Shown piece by piece: positions 50,474-59,766 of a stretch of 64,000 nt of DNA (the stretch's first letter is position 1; every line of letters starts with the position of its first letter). The position numbers and the translations under genes were made by a program. This DNA comes from Aminobacterium colombiense DSM 12261 (lineage in GTDB: Bacteria; Synergistota; Synergistia; Synergistales; Aminobacteriaceae). The DNA is taken from positions 310,001 to 374,000 of the forward strand of contig NC_014011.1 in assembly GCF_000025885.1 (NCBI RefSeq), written 5' to 3'. A model generated the notes under the pieces. The model made no database searches and was not told where the DNA came from. It was given only the letters and a program-made list of their open reading frames with translations.

Positions 50474-51463
50474 GTGCATATTCTAACTGCGGATATTGGC
50501 GGAACTACAAGTCGTTTTGCACTTTTTTCCGTAAGGGATAAGAAGGTCTTTCTCGAAAAGATTATTCGAAAGGCAACGGCCAGATATGCGTCTTTCTTTG
50601 AAATTTTAGAAGAGATTCGTATGGAAGACGGCAGATTTTCCTTTGATGAAGTGCTGTTTAGTGTGCTTGCTCTTCCTGGCCCTGTAAGAAAACAAGATGA
50701 CATCGCTTTGACCAATGTGACCTGGCCCATACCAATAGCCTCTCTTCGACGAGCTTATAGTCAAGCCCCTCTTTTGGTAGTAAATGATTTTATTGCCCAA
50801 GCCTATGGTTGCTTAACCCTCCATAAGGGGGACTATTTCACAGTCAATGAAGGACAGATGGATCCGGAAGGACATGTTGCAGTGATAGGGGCAGGAACAG
50901 GTCTAGGATGCGGCGTGCTTGTTCCATATGCTTTTCAGAAATATGCCCCCCTGCCATCTGAGGGGGGCCACACAACCTTTGCTTTTCTCAAAGAAGAGCA
51001 GTCTTTCGAGGTTTTTCTCAGGAAAAGGACTTCGGCCTCTTACATCACAAAAGAAATGGTGGTTTCCGGAAAAGGCCTGTCCCTTCTTTATGAGTTCTTA
51101 ACGGGACACTCTTTAACCCCTCTGGAAGTAGCGGAAAAGATAAGTCCGTCATCTCTTACTGCCATGCTATTTGCTACATTTTATGCCAGAGCCTGCAGGG
51201 ATTTTGCTTTAACCGTAACCCCTTCCAGAGGACTTTTTATCTCTGGCGGCGTGGCTATCTCCAATCCATGGATCGTTGATAACGATATTTTCAAGAAAGA
51301 ATTCACTTTTTCCTCTTCCCATAGCGCCTTTCTCAACACTATCCCGGTGTTGTTGCTTAAAAATGTCGATAATGGGCTCTGGGGCGCAGTACATTATGGC
51401 ATTCACTGTTTACCGGAGTTTGAGCAAACTATGGGAGTTGAAGATTCTTTTTCATATTTGTAA
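50474..51463 (+). CDS. glk: glucokinase (E. coli Glk family)
   Basis: About 329 residues. It phosphorylates glucose with ATP. N-terminal ATP-binding phosphate-1 region ILTADIGGTTSRFALF, LALPGPV, VNDFIAQAYG, GAGTGLGCGVLVPYA, and LPSEGGHTTFA (glucose-binding Glu/His). The C-terminal GLFISGGVAI is the adenosine motif. GTG 50474 is chosen because GGAGG at 50463-50468 suits it. Its 3' end overlaps the convergent DUF2993-like gene by 61 bases. Confidence 0.9.
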   Translation: MHILTADIGGTTSRFALFSVRDKKVFLEKIIRKATARYASFFEILEEIRMEDGRFSFDEVLFSVLALPGPVRKQDDIALTNVTWPIPIASLRRAYSQAPLLVVNDFIAQAYGCLTLHKGDYFTVNEGQMDPEGHVAVIGAGTGLGCGVLVPYAFQKYAPLPSEGGHTTFAFLKEEQSFEVFLRKRTSASYITKEMVVSGKGLSLLYEFLTGHSLTPLEVAEKISPSSLTAMLFATFYARACRDFALTVTPSRGLFISGGVAISNPWIVDNDIFKKEFTFSSSHSAFLNTIPVLLLKNVDNGLWGAVHYGIHCLPEFEQTMGVEDSFSYL

Positions 51464-52200
51464 ACAACCCCCTCAAAAGGTTCAGGTTCTTTAGCGCTTG
51501 ACAAAGTTATAGATGTGTCACTATAAGAGATTGACGTTAGTTTCAACGGAAACACGAACTTGCTGAGGTCCAAAAGGGGCTGTATTTGAGAGACAGCCTT
51601 TTCTGTTATGAACTCAGGTACATCCACTCTGTTAACCCGAACCTTATAGTTATCAAGCCATATTTGCTGAAAATCCACTATTTTGAGCCGGCTTTCTATT
51701 TCGATAAGGATGTCAAGCTTGAATAACAAGCGGACAAGATAGTATCCTTTGGCGTAAATGCCTTCAGGATGGATGTCCAACTGTATGTTGTGCCAGTGAT
51801 CATCGTTTCCAAACTCTTTTTGGATCAGGTTCCTGTTGATGTCATCCTCATCAATAATGCCTTTAGCGAGAATGTTCATAATGTAGTCTGCTTCCGGCCC
51901 TTTTTCTCCCCAGTCTCTCATGGGGGTGAGCTGTACACCCATGGCTCGAAGAGAGAGATTGTCAATTCGAACACCACCAATGATGGCCCCTTCCAAATTC
52001 ATATATATATCGCGGATATATCCACTTTCATCTGGTTCTTCGTCAAAAATTATTGTCATTTTTTCGGGGTCCAGTTCTTTTATGAAATGGTGCTGGAGCC
52101 TTTGGCTAGGGGTCATGATTTCCGCTTGTCCCCCCCAAAGAGGATTTGAGAAGAATATAAGTATGATTGAAACAAGACATATAAGGGAACGTTTCATCAT
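51403..52200 (-). CDS. exported DUF2993 (LmeA-like) lipid-binding-type protein
   Basis: 265 residues with a signal peptide (residues 1-24, SNPLWG end). A repeating strand pattern with NLEGAIIGGVRIDNLSLRAM, KLDILIEIESRLKIVDFQQI, and KFVFPLKLTSISYSD is the DUF2993 pattern, which in mycobacteria (LmeA) binds lipids. Likely periplasmic; role here unknown. Converges on glk. Confidence 0.7.
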   Translation of the reverse strand: MMKRSLICLVSIILIFFSNPLWGGQAEIMTPSQRLQHHFIKELDPEKMTIIFDEEPDESGYIRDIYMNLEGAIIGGVRIDNLSLRAMGVQLTPMRDWGEKGPEADYIMNILAKGIIDEDDINRNLIQKEFGNDDHWHNIQLDIHPEGIYAKGYYLVRLLFKLDILIEIESRLKIVDFQQIWLDNYKVRVNRVDVPEFITEKAVSQIQPLLDLSKFVFPLKLTSISYSDTSITLSSAKEPEPFEGVVYKYEKESSTPIVCSNSGKQ

Positions 52201-52251
52201 AAAGTACCCTCCTAGAGAGTTAATTTAAATAGACCGACAGTCATTTTATCA

Positions 52252-52836
52252 TTAAAGGGTCAGTTTTTTGTAGACGTGGATAAACCAGTACAAGCCATAG
52301 GTTTCTTTGTCAAGAACGTAGTTCCTTTTTAAGATCTTTTCTTTAAGATGCTGGGGGGTAGTATAAAACACAGGAGAAATGAATAGTTTTTCAAGGCAAC
52401 CTATCAATGCGGTAAGAATTGAGTTCTTGTCAAAATCGTGAATGAGCAAAAAACCGCCGGGAGCAAGTATTCTGTCTATTTCCTGAAGCAACATGTTTTG
52501 CTCTTCTATGTGATGATAGGTGTCTGAAAGAATAACCCCATGAAAAAAATCTTCTTTGTAGGGAGTTGCTCGTCCATCTCCAAGTGTAGTTATAACTGGA
52601 GTATTTTGTAAAAAGCGGGTCATATGAGGGCTTGTGTCAAGTACGTGTATTTCCCTTTTTTCTCCGAGGAGTTTGCGGGCTAAATAGCCGGTTCCTCCTC
52701 CCAGATCCAGTATTCTTTGTTCCGGCTCAAGGGGAACCATTTTAAGTATGGTATTTGTTTTGTAAAGACCAGCTTTAATCATAAAAAGATCGTAATAAGG
52801 TGCTAATTTTTTAAAAGGGTCTTGATCCTTTTTCAT
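52252..52836 (-). CDS. class I SAM-dependent methyltransferase
   Basis: 194 residues, motif I ILDLGGGTGYLARKLLG, then GDGRATPYKEDFFHGVILSD and LAPGGFLLIHDFD. Substrate unknown; UbiE-like. Start ATG overlaps the stop of the ABC-F gene by four bases. Confidence 0.85.
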   Translation of the reverse strand: MKKDQDPFKKLAPYYDLFMIKAGLYKTNTILKMVPLEPEQRILDLGGGTGYLARKLLGEKREIHVLDTSPHMTRFLQNTPVITTLGDGRATPYKEDFFHGVILSDTYHHIEEQNMLLQEIDRILAPGGFLLIHDFDKNSILTALIGCLEKLFISPVFYTTPQHLKEKILKRNYVLDKETYGLYWFIHVYKKLTL

Positions 52837-54806
52837 GATGAGCTCTTTTGTTTCACTTTTTCTTCCACAGTTTCAATTTGTTCCATGAGCATTTCCCATT
52901 CTTTCATGTACGTAACGAGCAGCCCCATAATTTCGTTATGCCGCATCATAATTTTCTGAACCTCAAGAGTGTTTTCTAAAAATGAGGGGTCGCAAAGAGA
53001 GGTTTCAATCTGCAGCTTTTCTTCTTCCAGCTCTTCAATTATTGTCTCCAGAGGTGTGAGATCTTTCATGATTTTCTGCTTTTCTCTGTATAGAAGGTTT
53101 CTTACTTCGGCCTCTTGCCGCCTTCTTTCTTTTTCATCATTTTTAGAGGGAGTAGCATTCTCTCTGCTGGATTCTTCGGTGAGGGATAGTTTTTCAGTTT
53201 CGAGCCTTTCTGCTCTTTTCTGGATGAAATAAGAATAGTTTCCTGGATACTCAAGAATTTTCCCTTCCCGTATCTCAATAACTCGTGATACAAGTTTGTC
53301 GAGGAAATACCGATCATGAGATACGATAATAATAGTACCATGATATTCTGTTAATGCTTGCTGAAATATATCTCGAGTTCGCATATCAAGGTGGTTCGTC
53401 GGCTCGTCAAGAATGAGCAGGTTTGTTTCTTCCAGAAGAAGCTTAAGGAGAGCTACCCGGGATTTTTCTCCACCGGACAGAACAGATATTAATTTATAAA
53501 TATCATCACCGGAAAAAAGAAAAGCTCCAAGAAGACCTCTCTTTTCTGTATCTGTTCCGAGATAGCCAGTATTGGAAATTTCCTCCCAGATAGTTCGATT
53601 GTAGTTGAGGTTTTGAGCGCTTTCCTGGGAGAAAAAACCCATCTTTACATTATAGCCGTAAGAAATATTTCCCTCTGTAGGAACTTCTGACTGACTGATG
53701 AGTCTTGAAAGAGTAGATTTCCCGGCACCGTTCACGCCGACGAGAGCGATTTTTTCTCCTCTGTGGACAGAAAAAGAAATGTCCTTGAAAATGAGGTTGT
53801 CACCATATGTTTTTTTGACATCCTTGACAGAAATAACTTCTTGGCCGCTTCTAGGGCATTGGGGAAAATGGATAGCGACCGCCTTTTCTGAGCTATCAGT
53901 GTCTACAAGGCTCATCCTTTCGAGTTTTTTAATACGGCTCTGAACTTGTGTCGCTTTTGTTGCCTTATATCGGAAACGTTCGATGAAAGCGAGGTTTTTA
54001 TCCATTTCGGTACGTTGTTTACGGGCTATACGTTCTCTTTCTTCGTTTCGCCGGGCCTTTTCTTCCAGAAACCACGAAAAATTCCCTTTATACAGAGAGA
54101 TGGCGCCTTGTGAAAGCTCCGCAGTTGATGTGCAGATTTTGTCGAGAAAATGTCTGTCGTGAGAAATGGCGATGAGAGTGCCATTAAAATTTAAAAGCCA
54201 ATCCTCAAGCCACTCCATGCTTTCAGTGTCGAGGTGGTTGGTGGGCTCATCGAGCAGAAGGATATCAGGTGAAGAAAGTAGCATGGCTGCTAGAGAAATA
54301 CGCATTTTCCAGCCCCCTGAAAACGTACTTGTGTACCTCTGGCCATCGCCATCAGAGAAGCCAAGCCCCTTCATTACCTTTTGTGCCATGGCGGCAAATT
54401 CGTAACCCCCTAGCTGTTCATAACGATGTGAGAGGTGATCATGCCTTTTGAGCAAAGAATGATACTCTTCCTCGTTTTTAGCAGCTCTGGCTATATCCTC
54501 TTCTGTAGCTCTCAGCTCTTTTTCCACAAGGGCTATCCCGGCCTGTTTTTTAAGATAGTGAAGGAGGACTGTGTCTTCTATCTCTACGAGATCCTGGGAG
54601 AGATACCCAATACGGATGCCTTTGGGAAAGTAAACATTTCCTTCACGGGGTTCTACCAGTCCCATAATGATTTTAAAGAGAGTTGTTTTTCCAGTGCCGT
54701 TACTCCCAATGAGGCCTGTTTTACTTCCGTGTGTAATAGACCAATTCAGAGAGTTATAGAGCCCTTGTTCCCCGTAAAAATGAGTAATATTTACAAGTTG
54801 AATCAT
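52833..54806 (-). CDS. ABC-F family ATP-binding protein (Uup/YdiF type)
   Basis: About 657 residues, two ABC domains on one chain and no membrane segment. Walker A: GSNGTGKTT and GVNGAGKST; signatures FSGGWKMR and LSGGEKSR; Walker B: ILLLDEPTNHLD and LLILDEPTNHLD. The linker between domains (about 235-310) is long and charged, and a C-terminal coiled coil (~560-650) is present, as in Uup/YdiF. ABC-F proteins act on the ribosome; a role in antibiotic protection is possible but not shown. ATG 54806 after AAAAGGTG is chosen. Confidence 0.93.
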   Translation of the reverse strand: MIQLVNITHFYGEQGLYNSLNWSITHGSKTGLIGSNGTGKTTLFKIIMGLVEPREGNVYFPKGIRIGYLSQDLVEIEDTVLLHYLKKQAGIALVEKELRATEEDIARAAKNEEEYHSLLKRHDHLSHRYEQLGGYEFAAMAQKVMKGLGFSDGDGQRYTSTFSGGWKMRISLAAMLLSSPDILLLDEPTNHLDTESMEWLEDWLLNFNGTLIAISHDRHFLDKICTSTAELSQGAISLYKGNFSWFLEEKARRNEERERIARKQRTEMDKNLAFIERFRYKATKATQVQSRIKKLERMSLVDTDSSEKAVAIHFPQCPRSGQEVISVKDVKKTYGDNLIFKDISFSVHRGEKIALVGVNGAGKSTLSRLISQSEVPTEGNISYGYNVKMGFFSQESAQNLNYNRTIWEEISNTGYLGTDTEKRGLLGAFLFSGDDIYKLISVLSGGEKSRVALLKLLLEETNLLILDEPTNHLDMRTRDIFQQALTEYHGTIIIVSHDRYFLDKLVSRVIEIREGKILEYPGNYSYFIQKRAERLETEKLSLTEESSRENATPSKNDEKERRRQEAEVRNLLYREKQKIMKDLTPLETIIEELEEEKLQIETSLCDPSFLENTLEVQKIMMRHNEIMGLLVTYMKEWEMLMEQIETVEEKVKQKSSS

Positions 54807-54942
54807 TTTCTTCACCTTTTTATCTATTCTGCGGCAGAAATTATATCATGTATGAGAAGCTAGAAGTATTCTTGTCTTTATGCTATGGTACTGTTTTTTA
54901 GAGATTAAAGAAGGGATGCTTGTTGTTAGGGAGGTGCTTTAT

Positions 54943-56244
54943 GTGGGAAAAGATGAGGAGATGGAAAGAGGCTTACGCTACAGATGGATTGTATGGGGAG
55001 TAATGGTCTTATCCTATGTGGTTGTATTCTTTCATCGGCTTGCCGCTGGGGTAGTGCGTAACGATTTAGTCGAAGCTTTCGGTTTAAGCGGAGCGGCTTT
55101 TGGAACCCTGGCATCCCTTTACTTTTATGCCTACATGATGATGCAAATCCCCGTTGGCCTCCTGGTAGACTCTCTTGGTGCAAGAATAACTATTTCCGTC
55201 GGTACCCTCATCGCTGGAGTAGGAGCGCTATTTTTTGGGTATGCCCCTACTGCGTCCGTGCTTTTCTTGGGGCGTTTCCTAGTGGGTATTGGTGTTGCCA
55301 CAGTATTTGTTTCTATTTTGAAAGTTCAATCACAATGGTTTCGTGAGCGAGAATTTGCAACGCTCTCTGGAATGACATCCCTTATTGGTAATGGAGGGGG
55401 GCTTTTGGCCCAGACACCTCTTGCTTTAGCTGTAGCTTTTCTTACGTGGCGGACGACGTTTGCTGCCATAGGAGTTTTTTCAGTTTTCCTTGCTGGTGTT
55501 TGCTATCTTTTTGTTCGCAATAGCCCTCAGGATATGGGGTTCCCCTCTATTAACGAATCAGAGAGGAAGCGCAACGAATCTTCAGACAAGAGCATTGGGG
55601 GGAAAATTAGCCTAAAAGAAGGATTTAAACAAGTGGTGCGTGTGCGCCATCTGTGGCCAGTGATTTTTTTCTTTTCCTTCAATCAAGGAGCCAGTCTGTC
55701 TTTTACAAGTGCCTGGGGAGTTGCTTATATGGAATCGGTATATGGTCTTCCTACTACTAGCGCTTCTTCTTATATTGCAGTCATATTAATAGGGCTGATG
55801 GTAGGCAGCCTTTTTTCAGGATGGTTTTCAGATAGGATGGGGAGGCGTAAATGGCCCATGCTTTTTCTTGCCTCCCTGAATGTCGCAACATGGGCAATCC
55901 TTGTCTTTTACAATGGAGGTCAACCGCCACTTGCAATACTCAAACCTCTTTTTTTTATAATGGGCTTTACTGCGACAGGTTACGTTGTATCATGGGCTCT
56001 TGCTAGAGAAGTAACTCCTTCTAACTTCACAGGTATTGCTATTTCCCTTATGAATACGGCGTGTTTTCTTTCCATCGGTCTTTTTACAACATTGTTAGGA
56101 AAAATCCTTGATCGTTATGGAAACCTTCTTCAGGGTCCTCTCTTATTTCAGCGGGTGTTATTCCCATGTTTTGCGGCAGTCCTTCTGAGTTTTGTATGTG
56201 CGTTATTTGTTCCTGAAACAAAAGGGGAAAATATCTATAGATGA
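54943..56244 (+). CDS. MFS transporter
   Basis: About 433 residues, twelve membrane helices and the N-half motif GLLVDSLGARI and SGWFSDRMGRRKWP in the second. Resembles the ACS/OPA-type or nitrate/cyanate-type permeases; substrate unknown. GTG 54943 follows GGGAGGT at eight bases; ATG 54961 is an alternative. Confidence 0.88.
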   Translation: MGKDEEMERGLRYRWIVWGVMVLSYVVVFFHRLAAGVVRNDLVEAFGLSGAAFGTLASLYFYAYMMMQIPVGLLVDSLGARITISVGTLIAGVGALFFGYAPTASVLFLGRFLVGIGVATVFVSILKVQSQWFREREFATLSGMTSLIGNGGGLLAQTPLALAVAFLTWRTTFAAIGVFSVFLAGVCYLFVRNSPQDMGFPSINESERKRNESSDKSIGGKISLKEGFKQVVRVRHLWPVIFFFSFNQGASLSFTSAWGVAYMESVYGLPTTSASSYIAVILIGLMVGSLFSGWFSDRMGRRKWPMLFLASLNVATWAILVFYNGGQPPLAILKPLFFIMGFTATGYVVSWALAREVTPSNFTGIAISLMNTACFLSIGLFTTLLGKILDRYGNLLQGPLLFQRVLFPCFAAVLLSFVCALFVPETKGENIYR

Positions 56245-56304
56245 GTTTTGCCAGGAAGAATAGGAGTAGAGCCCAGCTGAGTAGCGCAAAATCTTAAATA
56301 TTGC

Positions 56305-56333
56305 TTGACAGTATTTACTCGATCAGGTATCGT
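56305..56333 (+). promoter_or_regulatory. promoter of the cold-shock protein gene
   Basis: TTGACA (56305-56310) and TATCGT (56328-56333), 17-base spacer. The leader before the ATG is only ~50 bases, much shorter than the long cold-responsive leader of E. coli cspA. Confidence 0.75.
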
Positions 56334-56390
56334 CTAGGAGCCGTGTTTGTATAGACGGCTCCATATTCTTCATTAGGAGGATTCTTTTTT

Positions 56391-56591
56391 ATGGCTCAGG
56401 GCACAGTGAAATGGTTCAACGATAGCAAGGGGTATGGTTTTATTACGACAGATGAGGGAAAAGACGTCTTTGTCCATTATAGTGCAATCATGGGTGACGG
56501 CTTTAAAACATTGGCTGAGAATCAGAGAGTTTCCTTCGATGTTACTCAAGGAGAAAAGGGGCCACAGGCTGCCAACGTTCAGAAGCTGTAG
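56391..56591 (+). CDS. cold-shock domain protein
   Basis: 66 residues: [13 protein letters not shown] (RNP1) and DVFVHYSAI (RNP2), full length for CspA-family RNA chaperones. Convergent with a DEAD-box helicase that often shares its biology. Confidence 0.97.
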   Translation: MAQGTVKWFNDSKGYGFITTDEGKDVFVHYSAIMGDGFKTLAENQRVSFDVTQGEKGPQAANVQKL

Positions 56592-56625
56592 TTTTAGGGT
56601 ATTAGAGAATAAGAAGATAATAAAG

Positions 56626-56656
56626 AAAAGCGGAGCTTTCAAGGCTCCGCTTTTTT
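56626..56656 (+). terminator. terminator after the cold-shock gene
   Basis: AAAGCGGAGC and GCTCCGCTTT pair around TTTCAAG (56626-56656), with a six-T run at the end of the plus strand. Confidence 0.93.
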
Positions 56657-56657
56657 A

Positions 56658-58325
56658 TTATCTTTTCTTCCGCTGACGGAAAGGCTTTTTCCCACGTTTT
56701 TCTACCGCTTTATATGATTTTCTTCCTTCGGTTATTAGTCCTCGTTCAATAAGACGATGGCCAAAACGCTCAAAATCTTTTTCTATAGACGGGAGCAATT
56801 CCACCTGGGCATGGTCATTTTGTAAACGAATAGCACCCACTCCCGACTTGTCAATGTTCAACGTGGAGCAAATGACCCTCAAGATTTTGCCAACATCCCA
56901 ACCCTGGTCTCTGCCACGTTCGATCCTAATGGTGGTCTGAAGAGATGATCCCGCGCTTCCGCTTTCTTTGCTTCTGCTTCTTCGGGGTGTGCGTCCCCGT
57001 TTCAAATCTTGTTCGAGATCGGCAGTTAATTCGTATCCGGCATTCTTTCTGGAGAAAAGCAATCCCAGAAGCCGAGCGATCATAGCTCTGCTCTCGTTGC
57101 ACTCCAGCAGAGAATCTGCCCACTCTAGATTCTCTGGGGTTTCATAATGCTCAGCGGCAAAGACTCTTTCTTCATAGCTAATGCGCTGTTTCTTGCGGAT
57201 ATCTTTAGGATCAGGAACATTCTTCCATGTAATTGGAATGGTGGATGTTTTCACCATGCTCTTGAAGCCCGTTGCTTCTTTTGGAGAAAGGACAAGCAGG
57301 TTGCGCCCTTCATGCCCGGCTCGTCCAGTTCTGCCGCTCCTATGGACAAACGTTTCACGATTATCAGGCAATCCCATTTGTATAACATGAGAAACCCCTT
57401 CCACATCAAGACCTCTGGCTGCAACATTCGTTGCTACAAGGAGGGGAGTCCGTCCACTTCTAAATTGTGAGAGGGCCATATTCCTCTCCCTTTGGCTCAT
57501 CTCTCCATGAAGGCACATGGCCTGGAAGTTCTCATCATGAAGCCGTCGAGTCAGCTCTACCGTTTCAGCCCTGGTGTGACAAAAAACAATAGCTCGTGAG
57601 GGCTTTTCCCACAAGAGTACATTAATAAGGCCTTCTTCCTTGTGCCGTGTGGGTACCAAATATACTTCATGAGTAATATCCTCATGAGCCTCCCCTTCTT
57701 CTGTAAGAGAAATAAAGACAGGGGTTTTAAGATATCGTTTTGCCAGATTCTTAATTTCCGCCGGCATAGTTGCTGAAAAAAGCCATACTCTCTGACAGTT
57801 TGGAAGGCTATCTAGAATTGCTTCCAGCTCCTCCTTGAATCCCAGATCAAGCATATGATCCCCTTCGTCGAGAACGACTATTTTTATGCCAGACGTATCA
57901 AGAGTACCCCTTCTGATATGGTCAAGGACACGACCAGGCGTTCCCGTTACAACGGCGGAACCATCTCGAAGAGAGCGTATCTGCTGAGACATATCCATTC
58001 CACCAACGAGGGAGGCGGCAGATACATTAATATAGTTTCCAAACCATTTGGCTTCTTTCCATATTTGCTGGGAGAGTTCTCTTGTAGGAGAAAGAATGAG
58101 AACCTTAGATTCCCTTTCTCCCGCCGTGATTTTTTGCAGTAGAGGGAGAAGAAATGCGAGAGTTTTCCCAGATCCCGTCTTAGCTCTGACAATAATATCC
58201 TTTTCAAAAATCTTTTCAGACAGAACCCGATCTTGCACAGGGGTTGGTGTTGAAAATCCCTTTTCCGCGAGGGCTTTTAGGAGTTCTGCCCGTAACTCGT
58301 ATTGCTCAAAATTGTTTTGTTCCAT
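56658..58325 (-). CDS. DEAD-box RNA helicase with C-terminal RNA-binding domain
   Basis: 555 residues. Q-motif GFSTPTPVQ, Walker A AKTGSGKT, motif II reads DEGD rather than DEAD, SAT (SATMP), and HRSGRTGRAG (motif VI). Residues ~470-525 (RDQGWDVGKILRVICSTLNI and IRLQNDHAQVELL) look like a DbpA-type RNA-binding domain, followed by a Lys/Arg tail. Similar proteins act in ribosome assembly and cold growth. ATG 58325 follows GGAGG at ~58340. Confidence 0.93.
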   Translation of the reverse strand: MEQNNFEQYELRAELLKALAEKGFSTPTPVQDRVLSEKIFEKDIIVRAKTGSGKTLAFLLPLLQKITAGERESKVLILSPTRELSQQIWKEAKWFGNYINVSAASLVGGMDMSQQIRSLRDGSAVVTGTPGRVLDHIRRGTLDTSGIKIVVLDEGDHMLDLGFKEELEAILDSLPNCQRVWLFSATMPAEIKNLAKRYLKTPVFISLTEEGEAHEDITHEVYLVPTRHKEEGLINVLLWEKPSRAIVFCHTRAETVELTRRLHDENFQAMCLHGEMSQRERNMALSQFRSGRTPLLVATNVAARGLDVEGVSHVIQMGLPDNRETFVHRSGRTGRAGHEGRNLLVLSPKEATGFKSMVKTSTIPITWKNVPDPKDIRKKQRISYEERVFAAEHYETPENLEWADSLLECNESRAMIARLLGLLFSRKNAGYELTADLEQDLKRGRTPRRSRSKESGSAGSSLQTTIRIERGRDQGWDVGKILRVICSTLNIDKSGVGAIRLQNDHAQVELLPSIEKDFERFGHRLIERGLITEGRKSYKAVEKRGKKPFRQRKKR

Positions 58326-58360
58326 GAATATAAAAGTGCCTCCTGTTTCTCATAGGGCAT

Positions 58361-58390
58361 AAAAAAATGGCCTCCTTCAAAAGGGGGCCA
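58361..58390 (-). terminator. terminator-like attenuator in the helicase leader
   Basis: On the minus strand TGGCCCCCTT (58390-58381) pairs with AAGGAGGCCA (58377-58368) around a three-base loop and is followed by seven Ts (58367-58361). It lies after the promoter and about 20 bases before the ribosome site of the helicase, so it would stop transcription before the gene unless read through. Confidence 0.7.
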
Positions 58391-58420
58391 CATCTTCACT
58401 ACCCTTTCTTGTATCTTACT

Positions 58421-58448
58421 ATTATGCAGAAGTTTTTCGTTTTGTCAA
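58421..58448 (-). promoter_or_regulatory. promoter of the helicase gene
   Basis: Minus strand TTGACA (58448-58443) and CATAAT (58426-58421), 16-base spacer. It gives a ~90-base leader that contains the terminator-like hairpin. The 349-base gap from 58326 to 58674 holds this and the divergent pump promoter. Confidence 0.8.
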
Positions 58449-58498
58449 TCAAATTCGAAACCTTCAGTTTTAGATATCGGGGTATCATGTATTGCGTC

Positions 58499-58528
58499 TT
58501 GACAGATTTTAAATTATTAGAATATTAT
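58499..58528 (+). promoter_or_regulatory. promoter of the second RND operon
   Basis: TTGACA (58499-58504) and TATTAT (58523-58528) with an 18-base spacer. The leader to ATG 58675 is about 140 bases; no clear operator palindrome is seen and no regulator gene is attached. Confidence 0.7.
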
Positions 58529-58674
58529 ACTTTCTAGCATCCTTTATGTCCAGAGTTTTTGGCTTCTGTTCGGAAAACGCATCAGGCATTGGCGAATCTA
58601 AAGAAAGCGGCAGGATTATATTGTCCTCTCACGGCAGGATTGTCGAAACAGGACAATGAAAATGAGGGGCAGCC

Positions 58675-59748
58675 ATGAAAACACGCAAAGAAGTGATGTT
58701 TCTTCTGCTTGTTATCATTTTATTAGGAATAGGGTGTATTTTTTTCTTCAGTCAGAAGAGAGAAGAGCAAAAAAGCCAGACCTCTATGAAAGAAGAGATA
58801 GCGGCAGCTGGAATTCCTGTTACTTCCTATGTAGTGGAACGAGCCTACTGGGATTATTGGAAAACCTATTATGGCAAGATCAAGGCTGCTTCGGAGCAGT
58901 CTATAACAGCCTATGTTCGGGAGTTTGTGTCATCTGTCCATGTAGATGTGGGAGATATGGTCATTCCAGGGGATATTCTCTGCGAGCTTGAGAAGGTCAC
59001 TCAGACATCGGTATTGACCTCTCAACAGACTGAGTTCGAGAATGCCCGGCGAGATCTCGAAAGGAAGAAGCATCTTTACCAGGCTGGCGGCATATCAAAA
59101 CAAGAAGTAGAGCAGGCTGTTGCCCTTCTTAATGAGAGAAAAGCCCGTCTGCAAGAGGCGAGAACAGTATTCCAGCGAACAGCGATCCGCTCGTCGACAA
59201 AGGGAGTGGTTCTCTCAAAGAACATTCATGTAGGGGAAATTGCGGAGCCTGGAATGGAACTTTTCCGTCTAGCCAGTCTGGAGGACCTGGAACTGGAAGT
59301 CATGATCGCTTCTTCCGATGCCCTCCACATTGATGTTGGCGTTCCTTGCAGAGTTCTTTATAGTGAAACAGTAACCCGAGGAGTAATAAAGCGCATTGAC
59401 CCAGAGGCCCAGGCTGAAACAGGAATGTATAAAGGAGTGATATCTCTCGAACGCACGCTGAATCTTTATCCCGGTACCTTTGTAGAGGTTCAGATTCGTA
59501 TGGATTCGAGAAGAAATGCTATTGTAATTCCCGATGATTTGTTACGGAGGGAAAGAAACGAAGCGTACGTTTTTGTCATTATCGAAGATAAGGCTTTTCG
59601 AAGAAAAATTAATCCAGGGAAGAGTCAGGATGGCCTATTGGAGGTTCGTGGAGAGCTTGATGAAGGAGAAGTGTTAGTTAGAGAGGGAGTAGACCGAGTA
59701 TATGACGGAGCGACGGTAGTGGTCATTCAGAAAGGGCAAAAGCCCTAG
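58675..59748 (+). CDS. RND efflux periplasmic adaptor (second system)
   Basis: 357 residues with an N-terminal membrane helix (residues 8-26), lipoyl halves (SVHVDVGDMVIPGDILCELE and RTAIRSSTKGVVLSKNIHVG), a helical hairpin between (~105-160), a beta-barrel (GVPCRVLYSETVTRGVIKRI) and a membrane-proximal part. Partners the following pump; no outer-membrane gene is next to it. Confidence 0.92.
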   Translation: MKTRKEVMFLLLVIILLGIGCIFFFSQKREEQKSQTSMKEEIAAAGIPVTSYVVERAYWDYWKTYYGKIKAASEQSITAYVREFVSSVHVDVGDMVIPGDILCELEKVTQTSVLTSQQTEFENARRDLERKKHLYQAGGISKQEVEQAVALLNERKARLQEARTVFQRTAIRSSTKGVVLSKNIHVGEIAEPGMELFRLASLEDLELEVMIASSDALHIDVGVPCRVLYSETVTRGVIKRIDPEAQAETGMYKGVISLERTLNLYPGTFVEVQIRMDSRRNAIVIPDDLLRRERNEAYVFVIIEDKAFRRKINPGKSQDGLLEVRGELDEGEVLVREGVDRVYDGATVVVIQKGQKP

Positions 59749-59766
59749 GTACATGGGGTGTTTGGC

